From Begonia masoniana (Eukaryota; Streptophyta; Magnoliopsida; Cucurbitales; Begoniaceae): a DNA stretch of 64,000 nt. The first letter of the stretch is position 1, and every line of letters starts with the position of its first letter. A program made the position numbers and the translations under genes. The stretch lies in assembly GCA_022432975.1 (NCBI GenBank), contig CM039511.1, positions 22,718,557 to 22,782,556 of the forward strand, read 5' to 3'. The notes under the pieces were generated by a model. The model saw nothing but the letters and a program-made list of their open reading frames with translations. It ran no database searches and was not told the origin of the DNA. This document shows, one piece after another, positions 43,783 through 54,178 of the stretch.

Positions 43783-45079
43783 GTTTTGATCTAAGATCAA
43801 GCTGTTTTGAGATTTTAGAATTAATGGAAGTTGCTTGATTTGCGCATTGAGATGGAAGTGAATTTGTTTGTTGACTTGCAGCTGGAACTGTGAGTCTCAT
43901 TTTCATCCTTCATCTTCTTTCAAATAAAATAACTTTTCTATTTCTAGGTTTGGGATTTGAAATTGGTGATATGGGAAGTCTTTAAATTTTTGAGGTTTGT
44001 TTATCTTGTAGAGTTGCTTGATTAAGTATCTATAAATGACCAAACCCAAAACATATATATGTGTATAAAATCAAGTGTTTATTATGTCATTTGTGTTTGA
44101 AAAAATGGATAAAAGTTCTATTTTAAACCCAGTGTTTCAATTACGCGGTAATACAACCCGCTGTTTTTTCTAGTTACATATGATGTCTACTCCAATTTTA
44201 CTTGAAAACGTGTTTTCATCGTAGATTATAAGTACTTGGAATAATAAACTACTTGCATTAATGAAGTAATGATTTATAAAGTAACATTTAAGATAAGATG
44301 CAATTTAGATCTTAAAATTTGAGATAATTTGTAAATTATATTTATTTATTTTTACTACCATCTATTTTTCCAGTAATTTAGACAATGTTGTTAATTTATC
44401 GTTAAATTCAATATAATGTATATCATATTTTTTATTTAATCAGATGTTTTAATTCGATGTGTAACACCTTAGCGAGATTTTTACGAATAAATTAAGTGTA
44501 AGATAATTGTTAAAAGGGGGAAGTTTGTAAAATCTGGAAAAATAATATAAAATTTAATTTCTAAATTAGTTTAAAATTATAATTGTAATTTAATCTATAT
44601 TATCAAACTAATAGTTTAGGTTGAGATTATTCCAAATCCTTTTAGTTTTAGCAATTATAGGAACCAATGGAACATATGGTATGAGTCATTTATGACACAT
44701 CAGAATTAGAATTATTACTAATCTAATTACTCATTATACTAATAATCACACTGTACTTATATATATATATATATATAAAAGTACATGTAATTATATCTAT
44801 ACATGAGTACATGTAATATAGATATATATAAAAGTACATATAAGTACATATTCAGTTGTAAAAGTGACAGAAGAAAAAGCAGAGCTGTCACAGGTAAAAA
44901 ACAGGGCAAGTCGTGTAGAACCCAAGGACGTGTCATATCCAAAGGTTGTCGTGTCGCCTTGCCACCGTCTTTCGCTCTCCAAGTGTCGACCAGATTTTCC
45001 CGAGACATTTACCCAAACAATACCAGGGATTAAACCATTTTTCATAATCCATCTTTGTCGAAAAGCTAAAACAAAATCT
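43783..45079. other. Intergenic DNA between DUF538 copies B and C, with TA microsatellite
   Basis: No gene seen. At 44461 TGTAACACCTTAGCGAG resembles a Gypsy LTR start but has no matching end. At 44758-44850 is a (TA)n microsatellite with repeated AGTACATGTAATTATA-type segments, in the likely promoter region of copy C. Confidence 0.5.
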
Positions 45080-45577
45080 ATGTCTCTCCCTGAGATTTTC
45101 TCCCTCTTCTTCCTTCTCTCTCTCTCCTTCCAATCGACCATCTCCGCGGGAGCTGATGCACGGACGGCGTATGATGTCATCCAAGACTACCGTTTTCCGA
45201 TTGGCATTCTTCCGAAAGGCGCACTGGGCTATGAGCTGGACCGAACCACTGGTAAATTCAAGGCCTTTTTGAATGGTTCGTGCGGTTTCTCTCTCGAGGG
45301 TTCGTACGCATTGAAGTATAAATCTACAATCGGTGGCTACATATCCGAAAACAAGCTTACCGGTCTGAACGGGGTGAGCGTGAAGATCCTGTTTTTATGG
45401 CTAGATATAGTGGAAGTTGTGAGAAATCGGGAGAATCTTGAGTTTTCTGTGGGGATTGCTTCTGCGTCGTTTCCGATTGATAATTTCTACGAGTGTCCGC
45501 AGTGTGGGTGTGGATTGGATTGCAATAATTTGCAGGTAACTAGTCTTAGAACCAATCCTCTTGCCTTGTCATTTTGA
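45080..45577 (+). CDS. DUF538 family secreted protein (copy C)
   Basis: 165 codons from ATG at 45080 to TGA at 45575-45577. An upstream in-frame ATG at 44864 would add 72 residues before the signal peptide, so I chose 45080 (MSLPEIFSLFFLLSLSFQST). Domain blocks: YDVIQDYRFPIGILPKGALG, LNGSCGFSL, LKYKSTIGGYISENKL, GVSVKILFLWLDIVEVV, ECPQCGCGLDC. It is closest in sequence to copy A in the central region. The end is uncertain: CAG/GTAACT at 45533-45541 could be a splice donor joining to an open stretch after 45710 (ATATAG), which would replace the last 13 residues. Confidence 0.87.
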   Translation: MSLPEIFSLFFLLSLSFQSTISAGADARTAYDVIQDYRFPIGILPKGALGYELDRTTGKFKAFLNGSCGFSLEGSYALKYKSTIGGYISENKLTGLNGVSVKILFLWLDIVEVVRNRENLEFSVGIASASFPIDNFYECPQCGCGLDCNNLQVTSLRTNPLALSF

Positions 45578-47958
45578 TTTAGATTGATCGGATTGGAGAA
45601 TTTGACTGACTTATGTGACATGAGTTTTGATTGAATAATGTGGACGGTGAAGGCGTTTGATTAATTTGGTTGAATTTGATTGTTGTGTTTTTTGGGTTTG
45701 TTCATATAGATTAATCCTCCATTGCCAAAAGCTTGGTGGCAAAATGATCTGCTGCAATGTCCGATAATGGACTTGCATGGATTTCATTTGAGAATTCTTC
45801 AAACTTCAGATTTAGTGAGAGGAATAAAGTCATAATCTTGTCTAATGGGGGAACAAATAACATAAACACGACTAACCAAACAAACCATTCTCCCTGGCTT
45901 TTGCTTTTTAATTCATTACAGAAAAGAACTATGGATAAAAAGTAGACTTCGCGTATGTTAGACTGCACATATTCTTAGTCAATGTCTTCCCATTTTTTGG
46001 GCAAAGTTTAGAGAAAGCAAGAGGGCCGTAGTGGATACTTTAAGGTTTAAGTCGTTCTCTTTTTAAGTTGAATTGAGATTGAAACGAATCCCGACTAGTC
46101 CACTCCATTTGATTTGTCTCTCTAAGGCCGAAAATTAGAGTGGCACTAGGATGAGTTTTTGAAGAAGGAACAAAAATTCTTGTGACGGAATCCATTATCA
46201 TCGCTGTAATTTGTTTTTTTGAAGTTTGATTAGTTGGAAGGAGACTGGCGAAGTAGACTCGATGTAGGCTCGACCATTGTTATTCGAGTATTTAAAGTCG
46301 GAGTCGACCCCAAACAGGAGTGTTCGTTGTGATCAATTTGAATTCCTTAGTGGAATTAGAAAATAACTGGTTGATGAAGGTGGAAGAAGCGTAGTAAGAG
46401 CATTAGGGAAGACATGAGCTTTCAGCTTTCTCCCCACCCTAAGCCCTTTTTCTCCTGCCCACCCATCCGTTCTATGGGTGTCGGGTTCTCGACTGCCCAA
46501 ATTAGCTCGTTCGTTCTATGTCGACCCGACCGAATGATTGTGTTTGTGCCCATTTCTCAAGCAATAATTTAATTTAAAATTGGTTTTAGAAGTTCATATT
46601 TTTCTTTAGTTCTGTGATGAAAACAGTTTTTGAACACGTTTCTATGAAATGGTAAACCAATTCTTCGAAAATGTTTTTCCTCTATTAACAAAAGCCAAAA
46701 TCGAAAGTGGTATTTAAACTTCAATGATCAAGCTTTGTCAGAAGAAAAAAATTAATAATCATTATGATTATTATTTCATTGCAAACTATATAAATGCATT
46801 CCGGGTTCATGCGAGAGATCAACAAATTTGAGTCCACCAAGAAATTGAACTGCCCAAACGATCCAAACGGATTCAAAAGGAATACTTGCACCCAAGTTAT
46901 ATAAATTGAAAACAAAGATTGAAGACGTAGATGTCACACTCAAGATATGGATGAGAAAGAAAATCACAACTGTCATTTGAATGTTACAAGGAAAATCCTG
47001 ATAGTTCAAAAAGTTTTTAAAAGTAGCCAGAAAAATTTTGATAAGTTCATACAACTTGTATGGTTCTTTCACAAACTGAAGTTAATACATCGCAATTGTT
47101 TGTTTTCATTTAAGAGTTATTATAAAAACCATTATTTTTACGTTATTATTATTTTCCGAATTAATTTTTTCAGGTTAAAGACGTCCAACGTGTCATGGGT
47201 TGAATCGTTTTGCTGTGTTACGACCACATTTGATTTTATCGGTTAATTGGTCAAAATTGATAATTAGAGAAATGATGTGTATTTTTGTAAATGGTTTGGA
47301 AACCCTTTGGTGGGGGCATAACCCTTTTCGCAGGGAAGGATGGAGAGAGGGAGAGAGAGAAAGGGAGGTGGTTATTGGATGTGCAAATGGTTGCGATTGA
47401 AGGCTGAAATCACGTTAGAGGGCCTTTGGGACTTCGAGCAACAATATTTGTGAAGGAACTTCGAGGAGTTGATTTCTCCTCTCCTTTTAAGATTTGAAGT
47501 TTTGATTTTTGTTGCATTTGAATTTGAATTTGGAAACTCGAATCCATGGGTTATTTTTGAGTTATCAAAGTAGGTTTAAGTTTTATGTAAGATAATTGGT
47601 TGATTGGAGGTGAAAAACAGTGAAGGGAGGCGATTTTTGCAATCTCTCGTCGCTGGAAATCGCCTAGTTGTCAACCAGGGAGGATGACCAGTCGACACTT
47701 CAAACCCTACTATTAGAAACAGAGTCATCAAGGTGTCGACCCCTTTGAGAGGTGGGTCGACAGCTAGAGTGTCCACTGTGGCCAAGACCTGAGAGGTTTA
47801 AGAGTCAAATCTTGCTTGAAGGTGTCGACTCATGTCTATAAGGGTCGACCGGTGAGTTGACCCCGCCTAAGTGTCAATCAAGCGGTCAACCCCTATTTAA
47901 ACAGAAGTGAACAGGTGTCCACCCTTGCTCTTTAAGTGTCGACCTTTGTAGGGTTCTT
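45578..47958. other. Host intergenic DNA without recognised gene
   Basis: No convincing coding sequence. 47330-47366 is a purine (GGGAGAGAG) run. 47650-47950 is rich in GTCGAC/GTGTCGACC words, about ten in 300 bp, with no complete repeat unit. The stretch directly before the first BAHD fragment does not encode the missing N-terminal part of that enzyme. Confidence 0.5.
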
Positions 47959-48267
47959 ATGCCGCATAGTGTTACACTTATTGAAAAATTTTGTTGCCTC
48001 GACGCTACCCCTCTCGAAAACTTCGACGGCGCTTCAATCATAATGGGAAGCTCATCGAGGTTTCCAATGTACGAGAACGATTTCGGGTGGGGCCAGCCGT
48101 TGGCAGTCCGGAGTGGCAAAAAAAACAAGTTCGACAGGACGATCTCAGCTTTCCCGACGAGAGAAGGGAACGAGATCGTGAATCTAGAGGTGGTTTTGTC
48201 GCCAGAAACAATGGAGGGTATAGAGAGTGACTCCAAGTTCATGCAGTATGTTTCAGTTGCAAAATGA
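47959..48267 (+). pseudogene. BAHD acyltransferase C-terminal fragment, copy 1
   Basis: About 85 codons matching the C-terminus of plant BAHD (HXXXD-type) acyltransferases: PLENFDGASIIMGSSSRFPM, the diagnostic DFGWG motif (within YENDFGWGQPLAVRSG), SAFPTREGN and VNLEVVLSPETMEGIESD, then stop TGA at 48265-48267. The catalytic HXXXD motif and about 350 N-terminal residues are absent, so it cannot be an enzyme. BAHD proteins transfer acyl groups from CoA to alcohols or amines in plant secondary metabolism. It is part of a tandem duplication with the fragment at 48692-49015 (offset about 748 bp). Confidence 0.88.
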
Positions 48268-48691
48268 TTGATTTGATCATTGATCTTCCCAAGTTTGGAG
48301 CTTTGTGAATTTGGAGAAAGCCATCATCATCCACGTTAAATGTTTCCATGTCTACGCTGGAAAGAGGCCAGAGAGCGACGTTTCAGTTGCTTTCAAACTA
48401 TTTATCTGTACTGGTTTTTATCTGTTTGCAGTAAGTTCTAACTTTAATGGTGATAATCGATCTAAGAATTCAAAAGTCAAATTAATTTTTCTTTTTTGTT
48501 TACTTAAAAAAAGTGGAGCAGAATTGAGCACCCAAGAAGAGCTTTTGGGTTTAGTGGGACGCTTTCTCATCACACCAGCAGCTATACTGAGCCAGGCGGT
48601 CTCCAAACGAACCGGCCAACGAGCCGGTTTGTTGGCTCGGCGGGCCAGAGCCCATCTTCTTCCCCAGTGACCCAGCCCACTCTCATCTCCT

Positions 48692-49015
48692 ATGGCACAC
48701 GACAACACAACGATGCACTACAAAATAGAGGATTGGGAGAGCGCACCGAGATTGTTCCCTCTCGAAAACTTTGATGGCACTTTAATCACGATGGGAAGCT
48801 CACCAAGGTTTCCAATGTACGAGAACGATTTCGGGTGGGGCCGACCATTGGCAGTCCGGAGTGGCAGGGCGAACAAATTCGACAAGAAGATCTCGGCTTT
48901 CCCGACTAGAGAAGGGAACGAAAGCGTGAATCTAGAGGTGGTTTTGTCGCTAGAAACAATGGAGGGTATAGAGAGCAACTTCGAGTTCATGCAGTATGTT
49001 TCAGTTGCAGAATGA
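48692..49015 (+). pseudogene. BAHD acyltransferase C-terminal fragment, copy 2
   Basis: Second unit of the duplication with the same blocks (PLENFDGTLITMGSSPRFPM, YENDFGWGRPLAVRSG, ANKFDKKISAFPTREGN) and stop at 49013-49015. It is slightly closer to canonical BAHD sequence than copy 1. The duplicated tract also includes about 300 bp of 3' flank (48268-48570 and 49016-49238, resuming at 51538). It is interrupted by the solo LTR at 49239-51532. No HXXXD-bearing part is present in the window. Confidence 0.88.
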
Positions 49016-49483
49016 TTTATTTGATCATTGATCTTCCCAAGTTTGGAGCTTTGTGAATTAGGAGAAAGCCATCATCATCCATGTTAAATGTTTCCATGTC
49101 TACGTTGGAAAGAGACCAGATGGCGACGTTTCGGTTGCTTTCAAACTGTTTATCTATACTGGTTTTTGTCTGTTTGTAGTAAGTTATGACTTTAATGGTA
49201 ATAATCAATCTAAGAATTCAAAAGTCAAATTGATTTTTTGTGACGTCCCTAACACTATATCCTTAACTTCCCCGTATTATTATTTATTTATTTATTTTTT
49301 TATCCCTATAAACTTTAAGTTTATTGTTAAAGTGGAAAACCATTTGAAAATCCTTTAATAAAACGTATTTAAGGTAGAAAACCAAAGAAAACATTTAAAT
49401 AAAACAATTAAAACAATAAAAGAAGAATCGGCCAAGCAGAACAGAGGGCAAGAAGGGCCCAAGCCCAAAATTTTCCTGTTCAC

Positions 49484-49760
49484 TTCTACCGCTCACATCC
49501 ACCGCTCACTTCTGCCAAGCCACATCCACCGCTGATCACATCCACAGCTCATATCACGGTACACTTCTACCGCTCACATCCACCGCTCACCTCTGCCAAG
49601 CTACATCCACCGCTGATCACATCCACCGCTCATATCACTGTACACTTCTACCGCTCAAATTCACCGCTCACTTCTGCCAACCTACATCCACCGCTGATCA
49701 CATCCACCGCTCATATTCACTATACACTTCTACCGCTCATCTACCGCTTACATCAAAGAC
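49484..49760 (-). repeat. ~78-bp tandem repeats with CATCCACCGCTCA words
   Basis: Three to four imperfect units containing CACTTCTACCGCTCACATCC, CACTTCTGCCAAG and CATCCACCGCTGATCACATC (plus strand). CCACCGCTCAC words also occur in the Sirevirus 2 LTR repeats. Confidence 0.8.
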
Positions 49761-50196
49761 ATCCACCACTCAACAGTAACCTAACACATCTACTGGTTGA
49801 CTTTGACCAAACACTTAACCGAAACCCATACAATTTCCCCCTGTACTTACACACCATTCACTCAGAACTTCCAAAACATTAAACATAACATTCTCCATTT
49901 CCAGAAACATCAAAATGAACATTATATACATATATGTTCACGCACTATCCATAATACACATCCAAACATCAAATATTAACTATCTAGAAACCAAGCATCC
50001 TAAAATGTTTCTAACTATACAAATTTTATCTAATCCACCATCAGTCCTAAATATTCTGAAATGTTTCCAAGACGTTTACTTACATCCCCACGGGTCAAAA
50101 GCGCACCGACTACCCAGCACACTCCCACGGGCCATCCTTCTTCAACTGATCATTCCTTGGGTAGAAGGATCTTGTTCTCACCTATATCAAGATCAC

Positions 50197-50240
50197 CTAC
50201 ACTATAAAGACGCCTATGAGATAAAAAATCTAAGTAAATT
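50197..50240 (-). promoter_or_regulatory. Acceptor-like block (solo LTR 49239-51532)
   Basis: Minus-strand TTACTTAG, then T-rich stretch, then TATAGTGTAG/GTGATC with AG at 50198-50197, 585 bp from the donor-like site. Confidence 0.4.
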
Positions 50241-50740
50241 CTACGTAAATGCCAATGCATGATTGTGTGCTCAATGCTATGAAAATCGTCCATGTCATTT
50301 CATATTTCAGTACGTGTCAGTCTATGGTTATCGAAAACGCTCGATAGATGGATAGGGCACGTCAAGCGGTTAGACAGCCCACACCATCTGAAGGGAGGAA
50401 AACCTGCTCACCACGGAACGCCAGGTCTGAACCTTATCCACGATAACCCCATGCCATGGTTGTTTACTGTGATACTTTACTTGCCTTTACATGCATTTTC
50501 TTTTCAAGAAACCGATACGTAAATTTGTTTTCATGACGTTTTGAAATCATGATGCATGAACAGTTCAATATTCAATACAAACATATATAACGTGTATACC
50601 ATCAAAACGCCACAAATACCATCAAAACATCACAATACTTAACCTATAAGACAACCGAACTTAAACTACCCAACCAAAGCAATTAAACACGCAAGGCACC
50701 AACAATCAGCAACAATCCTTGAGAGACAAAACTTGACATA

Positions 50741-50784
50741 TGGTGTAGGCCAATCGGCCACAGTAAGTCACGAGAACTTACCTC
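50741..50784 (-). promoter_or_regulatory. Donor-hairpin module (solo LTR 49239-51532)
   Basis: Minus-strand GAGGTAAGT (GT at 50781-50780), spacer, perfect hairpin with GGCC arms (50756-50759 and 50748-50751) and four-base loop, then TACACCATA. Confidence 0.5.
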
Positions 50785-51537
50785 AAGTCCTCAGCACACC
50801 AAGCACTATCCGTGAGCTTGGTCACCTAAGACAATTTATAACACACAACATTAGAACCGAGTCTAAACCAATCGGACTCCGTTAATTCCACTTAACTATC
50901 CTCCATAATCATAAATGCCTTATTATCATTCAACATTCCAATAGCTAACAATTTCTAACTTCCATGGACAATTTCTAACGAAACCCTATTTGAATAACAA
51001 CTCTAAAATCGAAGGCTAACAATCCAGAACATTAAAACCTTACCCAAGGTCGCGATTTAGAAATGAATCGTGAAGGAAATTGAACGGTTGGAGGAGCCGT
51101 TAAATTGTGAAGAAGCGTAGGGGTGGAGAGAATTTTCGTTGCTGTGAAAGTTAAAGGAGAGAAAGAGTGAAAGTGCATGTGGTTTCTCGTAAGGGAGGGA
51201 AAAGGAAGGTGTTGCTTTTTCCAAGCTTCTCCCACAAGTTTTGACACTTGTCACACTCTCACTTGGTGCTCCCAACTACCCCTCTTCTTACTTCCTAATT
51301 TGCCCCTCCATCCAATTGCTTGTTTGGTTGAACTTAGTTTGGTTTCTCCAACTTATCTCGTTATTTGACTAACTATTCGTTTTCTCCAAATTTCCTTATT
51401 TCATCATAAATTCAAATTTATTATTTAGGTCCCAATAAAACTTTCCGTACGCAAAATGGACTTAATTTGACATATTTATAAAAATGCCATTATTTATTGG
51501 AATTACCAAATCCCGTAAAATCGGGTGTTACATTTTT

Positions 51538-51770
51538 CCTTTTTGTTTACTTAAAAAAAAGTGGAGCAGAATTGAGTACTCAAGAAGAGATTTTTGGTTT
51601 AGTAGTATTGGTAGACATTTTAAAAAATATCACTTAAATGAGGAAACACGAGATTCAACTAAATGTTAGTGGTAGTGACATTTTCACATATTCCCAAAAT
51701 AGAACGAGAGAAGGAGTATCACAACTTGTAATACAATTCGAGTTGCCTTTATCATTCACCGATAGAGAAG
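51538..51770. other. Continuation of the BAHD duplication flank
   Basis: Its first 60 bases match 48505-48565 after copy 1 (GTTTACTTAAAAAAAGTGGA and onward). The rest is unrecognised. No gene. Confidence 0.6.
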
Positions 51771-52823
51771 TGTAACGCCCCAGATTATATAAACCCGGTT
51801 CGTTACACAAGACTTGCACATGACTCGGAAATTCTGGTTCAAATTTGAAACTTCGCTCGAAAGTCGTAATTTGATATTTTCTAAAACTTCAAATATTTTA
51901 AAACTTGCAGCGGAAAATCATTTGAGCAACGGTATGGTTAAACAAAACTGTAAAACAATGTTCGGAATGTTAGGAGACAATCGGCAGATATGAAATAAAA
52001 GTTTAAACCGTGGAATACTTGAGAAGTCGCGGAAGTTAAACGCATCTGCCGATGAGTAAAGTCAACGGAAAAAGCAGAAACAGAAAATAGAAGGCTTCTG
52101 CCGATGACATCAACCAGAAGAGTTGGAAACAAAGACATCTCTCGGCAGATTACATCTACCGATGACGTCAGCCGGATAAGTCAATTATCCAACATCAACC
52201 GATCGCAAAACGACAAGTTTTTCGACTCGCTTCTATCGATGGCAAAACGACAAAATCTCTCGTTCCCTTCTTCCGATAGGGTAAATTGCATATACCGATC
52301 ACTAAACGACAAGCATAATACCCACTCATACCGGTAGGGCAAAATCTGCATCTTCTGATAGAATAAACCTCATGTACCGATGACTTTACTGGGACATCAT
52401 CCGATGGTTTTACTAAAGACATCTTCCGATAGAACAACACGACTCAACATCTGCCGATAGACTTCATCTACCGACAAAGATCAGAATAACAACTCTAACT
52501 ACGGAAAGAGATTTTTCACTTTACTGAAACCATTCAGAAACAATTCAAATCATTATATTGTTCAAATCCAGTAAAAACTAACATTTAAAATCCCACAGAA
52601 TACTATCATCAGAAGATCTCAAAACGTATTCAAAATATTAAAGACCATTACTGTCATGAAAACTTAACATACTCAGATTGAAACCCTGTCAACTAAACCA
52701 TTCCAACTACAGACATCAGTTAATCCGCCTCATCAGTTTACCAGGCCGAAACATGGATGTACTCCTCCAACCACACCTAATCATCTGAGTGTCCAGGAAA
52801 TTCACCTGCAGTATCCTCAACAC

Positions 52824-52865
52824 CTACATCACAAAACTCATCTATTAGCCTAATGCTAAGTAAGC
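52824..52865 (-). promoter_or_regulatory. Acceptor-like block (Gypsy 4 LTR)
   Basis: Minus-strand CTTACTTAGCATTAGGCTAA then TTTTGTGATGTAG/GTGTTG, AG at 52825-52824, 485 bp from its donor-like site. Confidence 0.4.
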
Positions 52866-53270
52866 AAAGCAGTAATGAAATGAAATGCTGAAAGATAAAT
52901 TCCTAAACATGCAATTCCTACTTTCTCATCTCAGTTGTATTCATATTCATTCATAAGCTGATCTGATTCCTCGATTTCCTTGGGAAGTGGATCAATTTTC
53001 CCAATGTTATACATCCTCTACTCGATTAAGGGGCGGATGAATTCCCTTAATAGCTGATCTGATCTTTGGTTCCCTTGGGAGTGGAATCAATTCTCCCAAT
53101 GTCATAAATCCCTACTTAAGTTAAGGGGTGGATTAGTTCCCTTAATAGTTTGTCTGTCGCATTCAGTTCATACCTTACCATTCTTACATGGAAATTCATT
53201 TTCATAATCTTTCAAAAACATGATGCATGACATACAAAATCATTCACAAGATACATAACCCTACTGTTTT

Positions 53271-53312
53271 GTGATGTAGGCCCGAAGACACATGCATACT
53301 TTATTTACCTGG
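53271..53312 (-). promoter_or_regulatory. Donor-hairpin module (Gypsy 4 LTR)
   Basis: Minus-strand CAGGTAAAT (GT at 53308-53307), spacer, hairpin GTC-TTCG-GGC (53289-53280, one G-T pair), then CTACATCACA. Confidence 0.5.
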
Positions 53313-54140
53313 ATTCCGGGAAATTGTTTGGTTGCTAACCACTCTGGAAATCTGCTCACCTAAGTTCATAACAGAATATAAATTAAAACTTCACTAAACC
53401 CCACCAAGAATCAAACAGTGGTTCGATGAAATCCAATTAGAAACCCTACTACCCGAGCGTTCCCCCCCCCCCCCCCCTTTTATCACAAAAACCCGAACCT
53501 ACGCTCAATCTCAGCATCCTCAAAATCTCCACATTGTACTCCATTAGGTATTTAACCACTATATCATAAGAGAAATGAGGAAAACTCACCTAAGTCGAAG
53601 GAGAATCGGGCGAGGAAAATCGCCTAGAGAGCTCGGTTGCTTGAGCTGAAAACCCGAAAAGAAAAGTGTGAAATGGTGGCGGCTACAGTGCATTAAATCC
53701 AATCCCTCATTCCTTAAATACGTTATCCACTTTTAAATTTCCAATTTACATAAATGCCCTTGCTTAGTCTGTAATATCCGGTTTGTACGGACCTTTTATT
53801 ATATTATTATTATTATTATTATTGGCGTTTTTGGTATCTATGTCAAATCAGGTCCGTTTTACAAAAAGAAAGCGTCATTACGATTCTAACGAATAATAAG
53901 AATTTTAAGGAATTTACGGGAATTTTCAGAGATCAAACGCTATATTCCGAGTAAATACACTTTTCGTAGCGTAAAAGACGTTCTCGTAAAAATAGGAAAC
54001 GAGGTCCGAATCGCGAACGGACAGTCTTAATAGAGCCCTGGTAATGAATGGGAATCATTGGCAAAATATGGAGTTTTCGAGAATCCGAATCGTTGGACGA
54101 TTAACGAAACGAACGACGAAATCAATATAAAAATCAAAGA

Positions 54141-54178
54141 AGGGCAAAACGGTAATTTGTAAAATCAATTTTATAAAA
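54141..54178 (+). promoter_or_regulatory. Core-promoter-like block of Gypsy 3
   Basis: AGGGCAAAACGGTAATTTGT then TATAAAA at 54172-54178, followed by C/T-rich sequence where transcription could start. Repeated in the 3' LTR at about 61403-61440. Confidence 0.55.

Larger units (their letters stand above)
49239..51532 (-). mobile_element. Solo LTR of a long-LTR Gypsy element (2294 bp)
   Basis: On the minus strand TGTAACACCCGATTTTACGG (51532) to GGGACGTCACA (49239). Flanked by TTTTT on both sides (49234-49238 and 51533-51537). The border sequence is T-rich, so the duplication is weaker evidence alone, but the interrupted BAHD flank resumes exactly across it as in copy 1. Carries a donor-hairpin module (50741-50784), an acceptor-like block (50197-50240) and about 78-bp repeats (49484-49760). 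Confidence 0.9.
51771..53769 (-). repeat. 3' LTR of Gypsy 4, larger part (split by Gypsy 3)
   Basis: Plus-strand start TGTAACGCCCC at 51771, preceded by AGAAG, its likely target-site duplication. It continues at 63558-63660 after Gypsy 3 and ends GGGTGCTACA. Intact length would be about 2.1 kb. Contains CCGATCACTAAACGACAA and CCGATCGCAAAACGACAA words (52195-52312), GATGACGTCAGCCGGA (52161-52176), a donor-hairpin module (53271-53312), an acceptor-like block (52824-52865) and a 17-bp C run (53461-53477). Confidence 0.88.

Noticed and set aside
44461..44640. Possible fourth type of LTR starting TGTAACACCTTAGCGAG
   Set aside because: No matching end, primer site, purine tract or target-site duplication found before DUF538 copy C; may be a truncated remnant but cannot be supported.
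44864..45079. Upstream in-frame extension of DUF538 copy C
   Set aside because: It would place 72 charged residues before a clear signal peptide. Copies A and B start directly at the signal peptide.
45711..45968. 85-codon minus-strand ORF downstream of DUF538 copy C
   Set aside because: No recognisable domain, and it overlaps the possible alternative exon on the other strand.
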